From an uncultured Clostridia bacterium (GTDB lineage: Bacteria > Bacillota > Clostridia > UBA1381), in contig CAKSSN010000011.1 in NCBI GenBank assembly GCA_934489015.1, positions 31,078 through 95,077 on the forward strand: a DNA stretch of 64,000 nucleotides, given 5' to 3'. Each line of letters opens with the position of its first letter. The stretch's first letter is position 1. The notes beneath the pieces were generated by a model. The model saw nothing but the letters and a program-made list of their open reading frames with translations, was not told where the DNA came from and did no database searches. Below are positions 17,049 through 28,100 of this stretch, one piece after another. The position numbers were made by a program, and so were the translations under genes.

Positions 17049-19976
17049 ATGAAAAAAGCGATTTGCGCTTTTGCGGCAATAGCAATGACGGCAGCGTCGT
17101 TTTCGGGACTTACCGCAGCTGCACAGCAAAACATAATTGTTTATGAAGCACAGGTAAAAAACGGCTCCGACATTTACGGAAAGGCGGAAAAGGTAACGTT
17201 TAATTCTGCGGTGCTTGATTTTTCAACGGGTGCGATCGGAATTGTAAATCCGCTGAGAGAGGAGCAGACCGGGCAAACAGCGTATGCTCTGCCGCCAAAC
17301 GGCGAAAGCTTTAAATTTTCTTATATAGTCGATCCGAATACAGCAAGGGTATCGGTTGCGATAAACGGCGAAATTGAAGCGAGCGGAATTTGTGCGAGAA
17401 GCAAAAATATTACGTCCGTTTCGGGAAGCTGGCGCGGCACGGTAGATGGCTTTGAGGCAAGCGGCGGCATTAAAACCGTATCGGCTCAAAGCGCGCACCT
17501 TATAAAAAGCAACAGCGCTACAGCGCAGATAAGGCTTGAAAATCCGCTTCCGTACAGTGAGCTTTCAAAAATCAAAGTAAGCTCCGACAGCGGCAGTAAA
17601 ATTAAGCCTATAGACTATGTTAAGGACGATAAAGATTTAACCGTATATTTTGCCGAAAGCCTTGAAGCTGGGAAAAAATACACGATAAATGCCGAAAATG
17701 TATCTGACATTTACGGCACTGACGGCAGCTTTTCGGTTAGCTTTACGGCGCAGTCCGGCAGCAGCGTAAAAAGCGGCAGTGACCTTAAATTGTCAGACGA
17801 TACTGCACGTGCGTGGGGCTTTGAGCGCAGAATTGACTGGCATGAGGAAACAAATTTATCAAAGGATAACGGCTGGACGATAGATAAAACGGTAATCGGA
17901 GCCGATAATTCGCAGGCGTTTTTTGAAAGGCTTTACGCTATGGAGCTTTCGGAAAATCCCAAAACTCAGGGCAGTTTCTCGCTCAGGTGGGATAATCATC
18001 CGTACTACAGCACGCTTGCAACCGAAGCGGTTGAGAGCGACTGGACGGGTGCGAATATGTTTAATATATGGATGTATTCTCAGGAGGCAACGGGAGAGGA
18101 AGTAAACATTCTGATTTATTCCGACAACCCCGAAACCACGTGGCTTGACGGCTATACATACCCGATTAAAATCGACTGGCAGGGCGAAAAGCGCTTCAGC
18201 ATACCGCTTGAGGATTTTAAGAGATTTGAAAATCCGACAGGCTTTAACAATGTAAGTGCGGTGCATTTTACAACAAAGATTTTCGGCAATGAGCCAAATC
18301 CGTATACGGTACTTTATCTTGACGATATGAGCGTTACGTATTCTCCGGAATATCCGATAACGCCGCACCCGTCGGCGCGCACCGAAGATGAAAAAGCAAA
18401 CAGAGCGCTTCCGTTTAATGAGGATAAATTAAATCACAGCTATCCGGAGGTTAAAACGGACTCTCCTGCACCATTTGAATATCAGGCGTATTACAAGGCG
18501 GAACGTGCGCTTTTGGGCTATTATCCGAAATATGAGCCGGGACAGGTAAGCTTTGACGTGAGCGGAAAGGCGTATATAAGGACTGACGGAGCGCATATAC
18601 AGTATCTTGAAGACGGAAAGTGGCAGGTTGTAGACTTGCTCCCGATAATCAAAAAGGCAGTGCCTTACGGCGCTGAAAAGCTTTATGACGTGGGCTACAA
18701 TGACTCTGTTATAAGGTTTGACACGGACGGCTGGGCATATGTTCTTGTAAACGTTGACGCGTGCAGCTATCTTTTATGGTCAACAGACGGAATGAAAACA
18801 TGGCAGATTGAAAAAATCAATATTTCAAACTCTGTCAGCGGCGGTCAGTCGACTGCGAGATTTGAGCATATTGACGGCGGAAATCTTGAAGTTATGAGCC
18901 GCCCGCCGATAATTCTTTTAAATACTCCCTCGTGGGGCAGCGATCGCGGCGGATATATGGTTGTATTAACGAAAAACCAAAGCGGCGGACTTTCTTATAA
19001 AAAGATAAAATATGCCGACAGGGCAATAACGACTGCGGCGCATACCGGTGACGGAAGCTTTGTCGTTTCAAGGGGAAATGAAGCGTATGTTATATACGGT
19101 GTTGACGGTTTTTCGGATAAGGCGAACGGAATAGAAAGCTATCTTGACTATCAGAAAAAAAACACTGATTTGCGGGATAAAATTCCGACGGACGATAAAG
19201 CGATAAATATGTCATATGTAAGAGGCGGTCAGACTCTTTACTATAAAAACGGTGTACCTGCCTTTATAAGACGGGTAAATCTTACCGACGGAACGCTTTC
19301 GGAGTCCGTTTTCGTGGGCTTCGGAGGAGTTGAGGACGACGACCATAACTGGCCGGGAATTTCTCTTGACAAGGAAGGGTATATCCATATTATCATGAAC
19401 GGTCATCACGACCCCGTGTGCTACAGAATGTCAAAAAATCCGCTCGATATAACCTCATGGACGGATATTGAGCAGATCGGAACATTTAACTCCTACGGTG
19501 CGGTAATGACAGATAATAATTCGGACGTGCATATCATGACGAGAGATGCTTCAAGAGGATACAGATTTGACACATCGGTTGTTACAAAAGAAAGCAGCGG
19601 AGAGTGGAGCAAAAGCTATATTTTAAAGCGCACCGCACCTTACTATAATGTAGCTCGGCAAAAATGGGCATATAATCCCGTTACCGATGAAATTTTTGTT
19701 TTCTACTTTGCACAGTCAAACTATTTTGAGGTGTTTAAGGACGAGTATGACGGAGTGCTGTTTACGTGGCCGAATGAGGAGCGCAGCATGAGAATGTCAA
19801 CATTAAACGGCGGATATAATACTATTCCTGTCGGAACGGATAAAACAAGAAATCCGGGCGATCATTACTGCCGCTGGGAACTTCCCGACGCGGCAACGGG
19901 CAGAGAAGGTGTTTTGGTTAAATCCGGTGACGGAGCAAAGACATTTACGCTTGTGAAAACGAGCGATTGTAAATAA
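17049..19976 (+). CDS. Secreted BNR_4-type beta-propeller protein, candidate polysaccharide lyase
   Basis: A 975-residue exported protein with a signal peptide ending in GLTAAAQQ (about residue 24). An Ig-like module (about 140-235) ends in a bacterial-Ig-type FSVSFTAQ strand. A beta-sandwich resembling carbohydrate-binding modules follows (about 255-430), then a BNR_4 propeller (about 460-975). In the propeller the segment DHNWPGISLDKEGYIH leads to NGHH, placing H766 and H786 twenty residues apart. This is the kind of paired-histidine segment I associate with BNR_4 ulvan-type lyases. Activity is inferred, but kduI/kduD downstream fit a lyase. It has a paralogue at 25101. No wall-anchor motif is visible. 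Confidence 0.78.
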   Translation: MKKAICAFAAIAMTAASFSGLTAAAQQNIIVYEAQVKNGSDIYGKAEKVTFNSAVLDFSTGAIGIVNPLREEQTGQTAYALPPNGESFKFSYIVDPNTARVSVAINGEIEASGICARSKNITSVSGSWRGTVDGFEASGGIKTVSAQSAHLIKSNSATAQIRLENPLPYSELSKIKVSSDSGSKIKPIDYVKDDKDLTVYFAESLEAGKKYTINAENVSDIYGTDGSFSVSFTAQSGSSVKSGSDLKLSDDTARAWGFERRIDWHEETNLSKDNGWTIDKTVIGADNSQAFFERLYAMELSENPKTQGSFSLRWDNHPYYSTLATEAVESDWTGANMFNIWMYSQEATGEEVNILIYSDNPETTWLDGYTYPIKIDWQGEKRFSIPLEDFKRFENPTGFNNVSAVHFTTKIFGNEPNPYTVLYLDDMSVTYSPEYPITPHPSARTEDEKANRALPFNEDKLNHSYPEVKTDSPAPFEYQAYYKAERALLGYYPKYEPGQVSFDVSGKAYIRTDGAHIQYLEDGKWQVVDLLPIIKKAVPYGAEKLYDVGYNDSVIRFDTDGWAYVLVNVDACSYLLWSTDGMKTWQIEKINISNSVSGGQSTARFEHIDGGNLEVMSRPPIILLNTPSWGSDRGGYMVVLTKNQSGGLSYKKIKYADRAITTAAHTGDGSFVVSRGNEAYVIYGVDGFSDKANGIESYLDYQKKNTDLRDKIPTDDKAINMSYVRGGQTLYYKNGVPAFIRRVNLTDGTLSESVFVGFGGVEDDDHNWPGISLDKEGYIHIIMNGHHDPVCYRMSKNPLDITSWTDIEQIGTFNSYGAVMTDNNSDVHIMTRDASRGYRFDTSVVTKESSGEWSKSYILKRTAPYYNVARQKWAYNPVTDEIFVFYFAQSNYFEVFKDEYDGVLFTWPNEERSMRMSTLNGGYNTIPVGTDKTRNPGDHYCRWELPDAATGREGVLVKSGDGAKTFTLVKTSDCK

Positions 19977-19978
19977 AA

Positions 19979-19996
19979 GCGGATAAAATTATCCGC
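19979..19996 (+). other. Inter-gene hairpin
   Basis: GCGGATAA / TTATCCGC forms an 8-bp stem two bases after the stop codon of the BNR_4 gene. It lacks a T run, so it is more likely a processing or stability element than a terminator. Confidence 0.45.
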
Positions 19997-20068
19997 AAAA
20001 AGCGAGAGGAGGAATTAATTCATCAGCTTGGCAAGACATAATCTAATTTTAAAAAGGAGATGTTATTG

Positions 20069-23000
20069 GTGAAAAAATTAATGGGAACAGTTCTTGCGCT
20101 TTCAATGCTTGCGTCTTTGGCATCTAATGCGTTTGCCGTAAGCACAATAGCTCCGAACGAGGTTGTGTTCGGCTATCAGAGCATAGATTTTGAAAACGGG
20201 TATACAGTCGGCGAAACCGTTATGTCAAATCCTCTTTCGGGCGGACAGGTTTCAAAGGACGGACAGCTTTATTGCAGCGTTGAGGGCGGCGGAACAAAGG
20301 ACAGCGTATCCGTTACGATTGACGGCGACGACACTAACCGGTATCTTAAAATAACCGATCATGAAGCGTCAAACGGCGTTTATGCTAATTTCAAGGTGCA
20401 GAACACAAACAGCGCGCTTAACGACGAGATGGATTATTTCGTTTTGAAATGCAGAATGAAAAACGGCGATAGCATAGCAAATGCCGTTAAAAATCTTAAT
20501 CTTTTCAGAACGCTTACATTTAACGAGGACGGAAATGTTTTCATAACAGGAAATTACGACACAAGATATATGCCGTCAAAGTATGACTGGAACGATTATA
20601 TGTTTGTTGCGGATAAAGCGGCAGGAAAGCTTTATGTTGCAATAAACGGTGAGATAATAGGCAGCATTGAAACATCAGACAGTGCATATAGCAGTCTTAG
20701 CAGCTTTTTGGGACTTCAGTTTTATACGCTCGGTCCGAAAATCAAAGACGGCACATTTTATATGGATAACATAGAGCTTTACGGCGTAAAGAAAGAGCAG
20801 CATGAGGTTACCTGCACCGTTGAAAAGGACGAGGCTAATTCTTCTGTTTTATATGCAAAGTTTTCACAGCCGGTAAAGTTTGATAAAACAAATCTTAACA
20901 CGGCAGCTGATGTGAAATTTGAAAACGGAAGATATAAAATAACCGTAGCCGATCCGTCAGCTTCGGGCGGCGTTATAATAATCAGCGGCGTAAAGGATAT
21001 TTACGGAAGCACGCTGAAGGATGTTTATGCAAGCGTTTCGTCGGATGACAAGAAATTTACTCAGATTGTGGATTTTGAAAAGTATGAAGTCGGCGAAAGC
21101 ATAATAAATTCGGATAAAGTATCGGATGACGGTATATGGAGAGTTTCGGATAATCCCGATACAACCTATAAAGTTGTAAAAGACGGCGAAAACAAAGTTT
21201 TGGAGATTTACGTTCCTGCCGGAAAGACAGCGTATGTTATAAACGCTTTAAATACTAAAGCGCAAAGCTCCGATAAGCCGGATTACCTCGTAATCAGCTA
21301 CAAGATGAAAAACGGAAACGCAAACGGTGAAGCTTTCCCGTTTATCGGTCTTTTCGATTATGCGTTAAGGCGTGACGAAAAAGATATATATCCGTCGGTT
21401 GTTTCAACAGGCTCAAAATACAATTTGGGGCAGAATGTATGGAATGAATACACGTTTATTCTCAATACCGCAAAAGAGGAAATATCGGCGTTTATCGACG
21501 GCAAGACAACTGATTTGAAAATAACAAATCGCGGAAAGGATGCCGGCTCGTTCTTTAAAGAGCAGTGGACTCTCGGCTATTCGGGCGGAAAGGATTTTGA
21601 TCAGAAATTTTACCTTGACGATATAGAAATGTACGGAATTAACACGGACGAGGCAAGCCTTAAGGGTGAAATCAGTCATCAGGGGTCAAACGTTTTGGTG
21701 TCGTTTAACCACCCGACAGAGCTTAAGGCTGAAAATATAACTATCGATAACGGCGCGTCTGTTTCAAAGGTAGAAGTTGTTGACGGAAGCTATTGTATAT
21801 CATTTGACGGTCTTGAAGCAAATAAGACATATAACGTAAAGGTAAGCGGCGTTGTTGACGCGTTCGGCTGCGAGTGCGACGAACTTTCGGCAAGCTTTAC
21901 GGTCGGTAAGCTTGAAATGAAGAAAAATTATCTTACCGTTTCAAAATTCTTGGGCTATGACGATTTTGAAAGCTATGACGGACTCGGAGTTATAAGAAAT
22001 TACGAAAACGGCAATAACACGGTTACAACTATTACAAATACAAAAACAGGCTACAGAATAGATGACGCATGGACAATGAATTCGGAGCACGGAGCAGAGT
22101 ATGCTCTCGTTAAGGACGGAGATAATACTGTTCTTAAAATTTCGGTGCCGGGCGAAGCGTTTGACGGCGACTGCACAACAATTTTGCAGCCCGACTGTGA
22201 GGTTGGCGACTACACAAATGATGTAAAGGGAAATGTATACGTTTACTCATTTAGGTTTAAGAGCGGCAGCGAAACAGAGGACGCATTCGGCGAAACGGCG
22301 ATTGAGGATTTTGTAAATCCGATTAACCTTGCCGACGGAAGCGTTTCAATGGCAGGCGGTGACCCGACTCATGCTTTTGAAAAGGGTAAATGGGTTGACT
22401 TTAAATATGTAATCGACTGGACGGGCGAAAACCAAATTCATTATGCGATTGCGGACGGAAAAGTGGTAGGCACTCTTGAGAAAAATCTTTCCGCAATAAA
22501 GAGCTCAACTCCGAGAATTGCCGTTTTAAACGCAATTGAGGGCGCTGTTGATTCGGCATTTTACATTGACGATATAGAGGTTTATACAACTCACGGAGTA
22601 AAGGGAAATCTTTCTGTTTTGTCAGCAGCGGAGGAAATTAAGTCAGGCGAGGGATTGACTGTTGAGTTTAACAGTCCTGTCGGAAATATAACGGATGAAA
22701 ATATAGAGGGCGCACCGGCCGGTATCGATTCTATAACATCTCTCGGCTCAAACAAGTGCGTAATCAACTTCAAGGAGGCTCTTGCTGAGGGAAGCTATAC
22801 AATAAAGCTTAAAAATGTTGAGGACGTTTATAAAAACACGTTATCGGAAAAGGAAATAAGCTTTAAGGTTGTGTCGGGCGGAAAGCTTGAGAGCATAAGT
22901 GATGTTATGGTATCTGCAAAGAAAACGGAGAATAACACATATAAAACAACAGCTGTTATCACAGCTAATAACACAGGCGAGGAAATAAACGGTGCAAAAG

Positions 23001-23176
23001 CATATGTTGCAGCTTATGACGCAAGCGGCAAGCTTATCGGAATACTCCAAAAAGATATAACGGTTAAGATGGGCATAAGAGAGTATGTTTTAAATGGCAG
23101 CCTTAAGGGCGACAGCTATAAGACGTTTATCTGGGGAGCTGATTTTAAGCCTCTTTGCAAAGCGTTTGAAAATTAA
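20069..23176 (+). CDS. Large secreted protein with three tandem LamG/Ig-like modules
   Basis: A 1035-residue exported protein of unknown function. After a signal peptide (ASNAFAV, about residue 24), a two-part unit of about 296 residues occurs three times. Each begins with an FE-Y-G motif (DFENGYTVGE with D40, DFEKYEVGES with D335, DFESYDGLG with D632). Each closes with a Y-D-I-E-Y motif (YMDNIELYG, YLDDIEMYG, YIDDIEVYT) before an Ig-like module. The first part resembles concanavalin-like carbohydrate-binding domains. The C-terminal 110 residues form a further beta domain. GTG 20069 is chosen because AAGGAGA lies eight bases upstream. No catalytic motif is seen; glycan binding is the likely role. 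Confidence 0.75.
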   Translation: MKKLMGTVLALSMLASLASNAFAVSTIAPNEVVFGYQSIDFENGYTVGETVMSNPLSGGQVSKDGQLYCSVEGGGTKDSVSVTIDGDDTNRYLKITDHEASNGVYANFKVQNTNSALNDEMDYFVLKCRMKNGDSIANAVKNLNLFRTLTFNEDGNVFITGNYDTRYMPSKYDWNDYMFVADKAAGKLYVAINGEIIGSIETSDSAYSSLSSFLGLQFYTLGPKIKDGTFYMDNIELYGVKKEQHEVTCTVEKDEANSSVLYAKFSQPVKFDKTNLNTAADVKFENGRYKITVADPSASGGVIIISGVKDIYGSTLKDVYASVSSDDKKFTQIVDFEKYEVGESIINSDKVSDDGIWRVSDNPDTTYKVVKDGENKVLEIYVPAGKTAYVINALNTKAQSSDKPDYLVISYKMKNGNANGEAFPFIGLFDYALRRDEKDIYPSVVSTGSKYNLGQNVWNEYTFILNTAKEEISAFIDGKTTDLKITNRGKDAGSFFKEQWTLGYSGGKDFDQKFYLDDIEMYGINTDEASLKGEISHQGSNVLVSFNHPTELKAENITIDNGASVSKVEVVDGSYCISFDGLEANKTYNVKVSGVVDAFGCECDELSASFTVGKLEMKKNYLTVSKFLGYDDFESYDGLGVIRNYENGNNTVTTITNTKTGYRIDDAWTMNSEHGAEYALVKDGDNTVLKISVPGEAFDGDCTTILQPDCEVGDYTNDVKGNVYVYSFRFKSGSETEDAFGETAIEDFVNPINLADGSVSMAGGDPTHAFEKGKWVDFKYVIDWTGENQIHYAIADGKVVGTLEKNLSAIKSSTPRIAVLNAIEGAVDSAFYIDDIEVYTTHGVKGNLSVLSAAEEIKSGEGLTVEFNSPVGNITDENIEGAPAGIDSITSLGSNKCVINFKEALAEGSYTIKLKNVEDVYKNTLSEKEISFKVVSGGKLESISDVMVSAKKTENNTYKTTAVITANNTGEEINGAKAYVAAYDASGKLIGILQKDITVKMGIREYVLNGSLKGDSYKTFIWGADFKPLCKAFEN

Positions 23177-23188
23177 CTATCGGTTTTA

Positions 23189-23214
23189 TGCAGGCGGCGA
23201 TTTCGCCGCCTGCA
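23189..23214 (+). other. Strong inter-gene hairpin
   Basis: A perfect 12-bp GC-rich stem (TGCAGGCGGCGA / TCGCCGCCTGCA) lies between two co-directional secreted-protein genes. It has no T run, so it probably protects or separates transcripts and is not a full terminator. Confidence 0.5.
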
Positions 23215-23242
23215 CAATAAAAAAGAAAGGCAATGTAATAAT

Positions 23243-25099
23243 ATGAAAATATCAAAGCTATTAATCCCGATTATGTGTGCGCTGGCTGTTTCGGCCACTG
23301 CTCAGGCAAAGGAATATTTAAATAACGGCCGTATGTATGATATTAACGATTTTGAAAATTACAATACCGGCATAATATCCTATAGGGGCGCGGATAAAGA
23401 CAGATATGTTGAAGAAAGCAGCAATATAAAGTGTGATGACTTTGGCAAAATAACTAATTCGTGGGCGCTTGAGTCGAGTCAGGGCGAAATGGCGTCTGCC
23501 GTTGACGAGGTTGTCGGAAAAGACGGAAACGTTACAAAGGCGCTGCACTTTTATGTTGACGGAGTGAGCAAATCTGAGGATTATCATTTGATTTTTCAGC
23601 CTACAAACAATATTGACGGGGTGTCGGCGTGGAATGACAAAACAGACGGAAAATTTTACGTTTACAAATTTGATTTCAAAAGCGGCGGCGACGGCGCCGG
23701 GTATTTTGTCGGAAGCGACTCAAATCTTGACGAAAAATATACGGTTGACTGGTCAACCGGCAATGTCAGCGTAAAGAAAATGCGCGGCATTACTTTGCTT
23801 GAGGGCGAAAACGGCACACAGGCATTTGCGCTTGACGAGTGGGTAACGTTTACGATGATAATTGACAGAAGCGAATTAAAGGATATTCATTATCTGCGCT
23901 TTGAAAGCTCACTCGGAACAAAGGAATATAAAATTCAGACAAATTACAATAAAAATAATTATAAAATAGAAAATTCAAATCCGCGTTTTCTTATAGGAAA
24001 CGGCTGGATACGCGGCGGATCGGATAGGCCTGAAAATCCGTCGCTTTATATAGATAATGTTCAGATGTATGTTTCGGACTATAATGTGTCGCTCAGAAAT
24101 GCAGGTTTTGCAGGAGTTGAGCCGAGCCAAAAAATAGTGCTTGACATAGACGGCGATATTGACGAGGCTTCCCTTGAAAACATAAAGGTTATGCAGGGAG
24201 CGGAGCCCGTAGCCATAAAAAGCACGGAATATTCCGACGGAGTCTGCACTCTTACCCTTGATGAAAAAATGAAAGAGTTTTCCGAATACATGGTTGATTA
24301 TTCCGGAGTAAAGAGTGAGGACGGAATTTCAAAAAATTATTCACCGCAGTCGTTTACAACGTCGGGAAAAATAGCGCTCAGCGCGGAAGCATCACTCGGT
24401 AGGGTGCTGTTTAACTCGTCAAAAAGTACAGACAAACTTGAAAAAGGACTTATCCGGGCAGAATTTACGGTTAAAAATACAAGTGCGATAGATGTTGAAA
24501 ACGGAATAATAATCGCAAAGCTTATGAATGGCAGCAGCGTTGAGGCGGTAAGCTATAAAAAGCTAAAGCTTGCGCAGGGCGGCGAAGCAAGGCTTGTGTG
24601 CGCATTTACCGTGCCTGACGAAAATTGTAAAATTGAATTATGCGCAAAAAGTCAGATAGGCGGAAACGTTTATTTTACAGATATTTTCACAGCCGATAAA
24701 AACGGAATATCGCACAAAGCGGCGGAAGATGGCGAAAATGTAACCTCTGCAATCGGAGCTGCAAACACATCAGCCGACAAGGCAAGCTTTTATAAGCTGT
24801 CTTTGGGTGAAAATTCGACGCGCAGCGCCGAAAGCACATTGTCGGCGGGACTTTTTGAGTGCGCTGCAAATGTGTCATCGACCGGCGAAGCAATGCTTAT
24901 AACCGCTCTTAAAAAGGACGGCATTTTAAAGAGCCTTGTATACACCATGCGCGAAAATGACGGCGACGATATATACACAGCCGTAAATGTACCGGATGGC
25001 AGCGGATATACGCTTGACGCTTTTGTGTGGAATGATCTGTCGGGTGCGGCAGGCTATATAGGAAAAACATCAATCTCATCTGTTTCGGAGGAAAAGTGA
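23243..25099 (+). CDS. Secreted protein with one LamG-like/Ig-like module
   Basis: A 618-residue exported protein with a signal peptide ending in ATAQAKE (about residue 23). One copy of the module seen three times in the preceding protein starts at INDFENYNTG (about 31) and closes at YIDNVQMYV (about 270). It is followed by an Ig-like domain (to about 375) and two further beta-rich regions. There is no catalytic signature and no wall anchor. The next gene starts 1 bp after its stop, so the two are translated together. The ribosome site AGAAAGG is 12 bases from the ATG, slightly long. Role inferred: extracellular glycan binding. Confidence 0.7.
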   Translation: MKISKLLIPIMCALAVSATAQAKEYLNNGRMYDINDFENYNTGIISYRGADKDRYVEESSNIKCDDFGKITNSWALESSQGEMASAVDEVVGKDGNVTKALHFYVDGVSKSEDYHLIFQPTNNIDGVSAWNDKTDGKFYVYKFDFKSGGDGAGYFVGSDSNLDEKYTVDWSTGNVSVKKMRGITLLEGENGTQAFALDEWVTFTMIIDRSELKDIHYLRFESSLGTKEYKIQTNYNKNNYKIENSNPRFLIGNGWIRGGSDRPENPSLYIDNVQMYVSDYNVSLRNAGFAGVEPSQKIVLDIDGDIDEASLENIKVMQGAEPVAIKSTEYSDGVCTLTLDEKMKEFSEYMVDYSGVKSEDGISKNYSPQSFTTSGKIALSAEASLGRVLFNSSKSTDKLEKGLIRAEFTVKNTSAIDVENGIIIAKLMNGSSVEAVSYKKLKLAQGGEARLVCAFTVPDENCKIELCAKSQIGGNVYFTDIFTADKNGISHKAAEDGENVTSAIGAANTSADKASFYKLSLGENSTRSAESTLSAGLFECAANVSSTGEAMLITALKKDGILKSLVYTMRENDGDDIYTAVNVPDGSGYTLDAFVWNDLSGAAGYIGKTSISSVSEEK

Positions 25100-25100
25100 T

Positions 25101-28100
25101 ATGACGAAAAAAATAATTTCGCTGCTTCTTTGCATATCGTCGTGCTTCGGAAATGCTTGCTTTGCGGCACAAAGCACAGAAAATGCTGCAAATTTGTCCG
25201 ATTATGACATGACATTAATTCGTTCGGACTCATTTGAAGAATATGAATGCGGAATAATAAATGTCGGCTCAAAAGCATATCCGCTTGAGGGTGAGTTTGC
25301 CGGGAAGGGCGTTTTAACCGAAAACGGCGGAAATTTTAAGGATTTGCGCAGTGACGGAAGCGGTGGCTTCAGCTTTTCGCTAAGTGACGGAATTAATGCA
25401 AACCTTGTCAAAACGCAGAGCATGGACGGCAGCTTTACAAAAGCTGTTCAGATTATGAGGACGGACGGAGCGTCGGCAACATCGGCTAAATTTGCACTCA
25501 ATCCGCTTGAAAATGTAAAATCCTCAAAACTTGTTTATTCACTCGATATAAGAAACGGCGGAAAAAGCGGAGAAAGTGAGAGCGACGCCGGGTATACATA
25601 TTCGGTAAACAATAATTTCGGCAAGCTTTCGCTTTTGGGCTTTACTCTTGATTTTAATGATAAATCGCTTGTTTTTGAAAGCTCGTCATCCGCAAAGCCG
25701 CCTGTCAGCAGCAAAACGGTTGAGCGCGTGCTGCCGCAAAACGGTGAGTGGTTTAATTTAAGAGCAGAAATAGACGTTATGGCGGATAAAATAACGGTGT
25801 ATATTAATGATAAAGCGGTGGGTGAACAGATTTACGGAAGAAAATTCAGAAATATTTCATCAACCGATATGACCGTTTCGCTCGCAGAGTCAAAATATAA
25901 AGAAAATGCGATATATTTTGATAATGTCAGAATAGAAAAATCTTCTGTTTCGGCAGATGAGCTGGAGAGAATATATAACAGCGACTGCTTTGACAGGCTC
26001 GGCAGCGATGCGCTTGTATTTTATCCGGGCAGCAATAAGGCGTATTTTGCCGATAAGGTAAGCTATTTCTCCGCACTGCCGTTTCAGACGAGCGACAAGG
26101 TGTATGCGCCGGCGCGTACGCTTGCGGAGCTTTACGGATATTCTGTTTCTTGGGACGCGGAAAAAAGCACGGCAGCTCTTTCGGGTAAAAAGAATATTTT
26201 GCTCGATACCGCCGCAGGCAGTGTATCATCTGACGGCGCTATAGTGCAGGGCGGAGATGCAGTGCTTAGCGGCGGAGTAACCTACATAGAACTAAACACA
26301 GCAGGAGCGCTTTTTGATAGATTTGTATTCTGCGATACGTCAGGCCTCAGTATGCTTTTGCAGAGCGAGGATAAAAAGCCGACGGATGAAAACATATCAA
26401 AAATAATAGAGCTTTATCCGGAGGCAAGTCTTGGCTTTGAGGTTGACGGCGGATGGTTTACGGAGGCTGATCTCCTGAAAGCCGCCGGTACAAATGATGT
26501 TGAAGATTTGGCGGTTTCGTTCGGAGTGAACGGAAGAATAAAAAACGAAAGCTATGATACGCTCAGAAACGGTATAAAGCGCTCAACGGAGCACGTTAAA
26601 AGCGGAAAATATTCGGGCAAGTGGGACAGACACCATTATTATCCGACCGTTATGGCAATGGGCGTGCCGAGCGACTGGACCGGGTATAATTCGCTTACAT
26701 TCTGGCTCTATTCAGAGGTTGCAACCGGAGAGCATATTACGGTAGGTGCGGTTTCAAATCCTTATGACAGCTATTCGGAATATAAAGCCGGGCAGAAAAC
26801 AACAAATTTTATGTATGCAGAAATATATATAGACTTTACGGGCTGGAAGCAGTTTGTAATTCCGCTTGACGAGTTTAAGCAAAGCTCGGAGGATTGCGTC
26901 GGCTTCGGCAAGGTTGACGGTCTTTATTTCTACACAAGAGCCTTGCAGTATGAGCCATATCCGCAGACTGTTCTCTATATAGACGATGTGCGGCTTGAAA
27001 CGCTCGGAACAGATGAAAAGGCTGAAGCAGCAAAGGTTTACAGCGAGCCGCTTGTAAAAAGAGATGCGGAAATTGCAGCCGACAAAGATTATGTTTTAAC
27101 ATCTCCCGAAATTTTCAAAAAGGTCAGCCTTTTGGATTACGGCTATATACTCAATTACAAAAAGGAAATTGAAAACGGCGGCGCCGATTTGGCGCAGGCG
27201 GAGGCGGGTCTTAAGGAGATTTATAATAAGTACGGTATTACGGGCGACACATATAAATATTCCGACCTTGTTGTAAAGGGCAATATTGATGTTGTAAAGG
27301 ACGAGGATATTCCGATTTACAAAACCAATTTTAATCATTCCTTCCCGGAGGTTGTTTCACAGCCTAAGGAGGGCAGATTGCTTACACAGGCATATTTCAA
27401 GGAAGCAAGAGCAATTACCGGCTACAATCCGAGATTTTTGCCGGGCGAAACAAATTCATGGGGCGATTTCAGGTTTATATGGACAGAATCCCATGCAATC
27501 GAATATGCCGATTACGAGGGCAAGTGGCATTTTTACGACTACAGTATGCAGATTGATAAATTTGCAAGAGAAAAGCTCGGATTTTCCGATTACAAGGTAA
27601 GAACATCAGGCTTTTATGATGAAACAAAGCTGAGGTTTGACAATGACGGCGACGCATATGCGACAATTATGCTGCAAGGCACAAAAACGGACGGCTCTTC
27701 GGCGCTTTACGGCGTGCTTTGCCATTCGCGCGACAATCTTAAAACCTTTGATTTTTATGTTTTGCCGAGAGCTTTTTCAAAAATGGAAATTCTCGACGGC
27801 CATAATAACGACTGCTTAAACGGTCCGCCTGTTATAATGCTTCATAATTACTGGAGCAATGCGGAGGATCAGACAGGTTCGTTTGTAATCCCAGAAAAGC
27901 AGGCAGACGGAACGCTTGTTATTCCGGAGGAAACGATTTATTGCGATGAGCCGGTTGTTTGTACCTCGCAGCATTCGGGTAAATCGAATTTCTGCCAAAC
28001 GCTCGGCGATAAGGTATTTATCGTGTATGCGTGCGCCGACAGCGTTACGGAGGACAGAAGCAGCGAGGCGGAGAAAAAGGCGGAGTCACGCGTGCCATCA

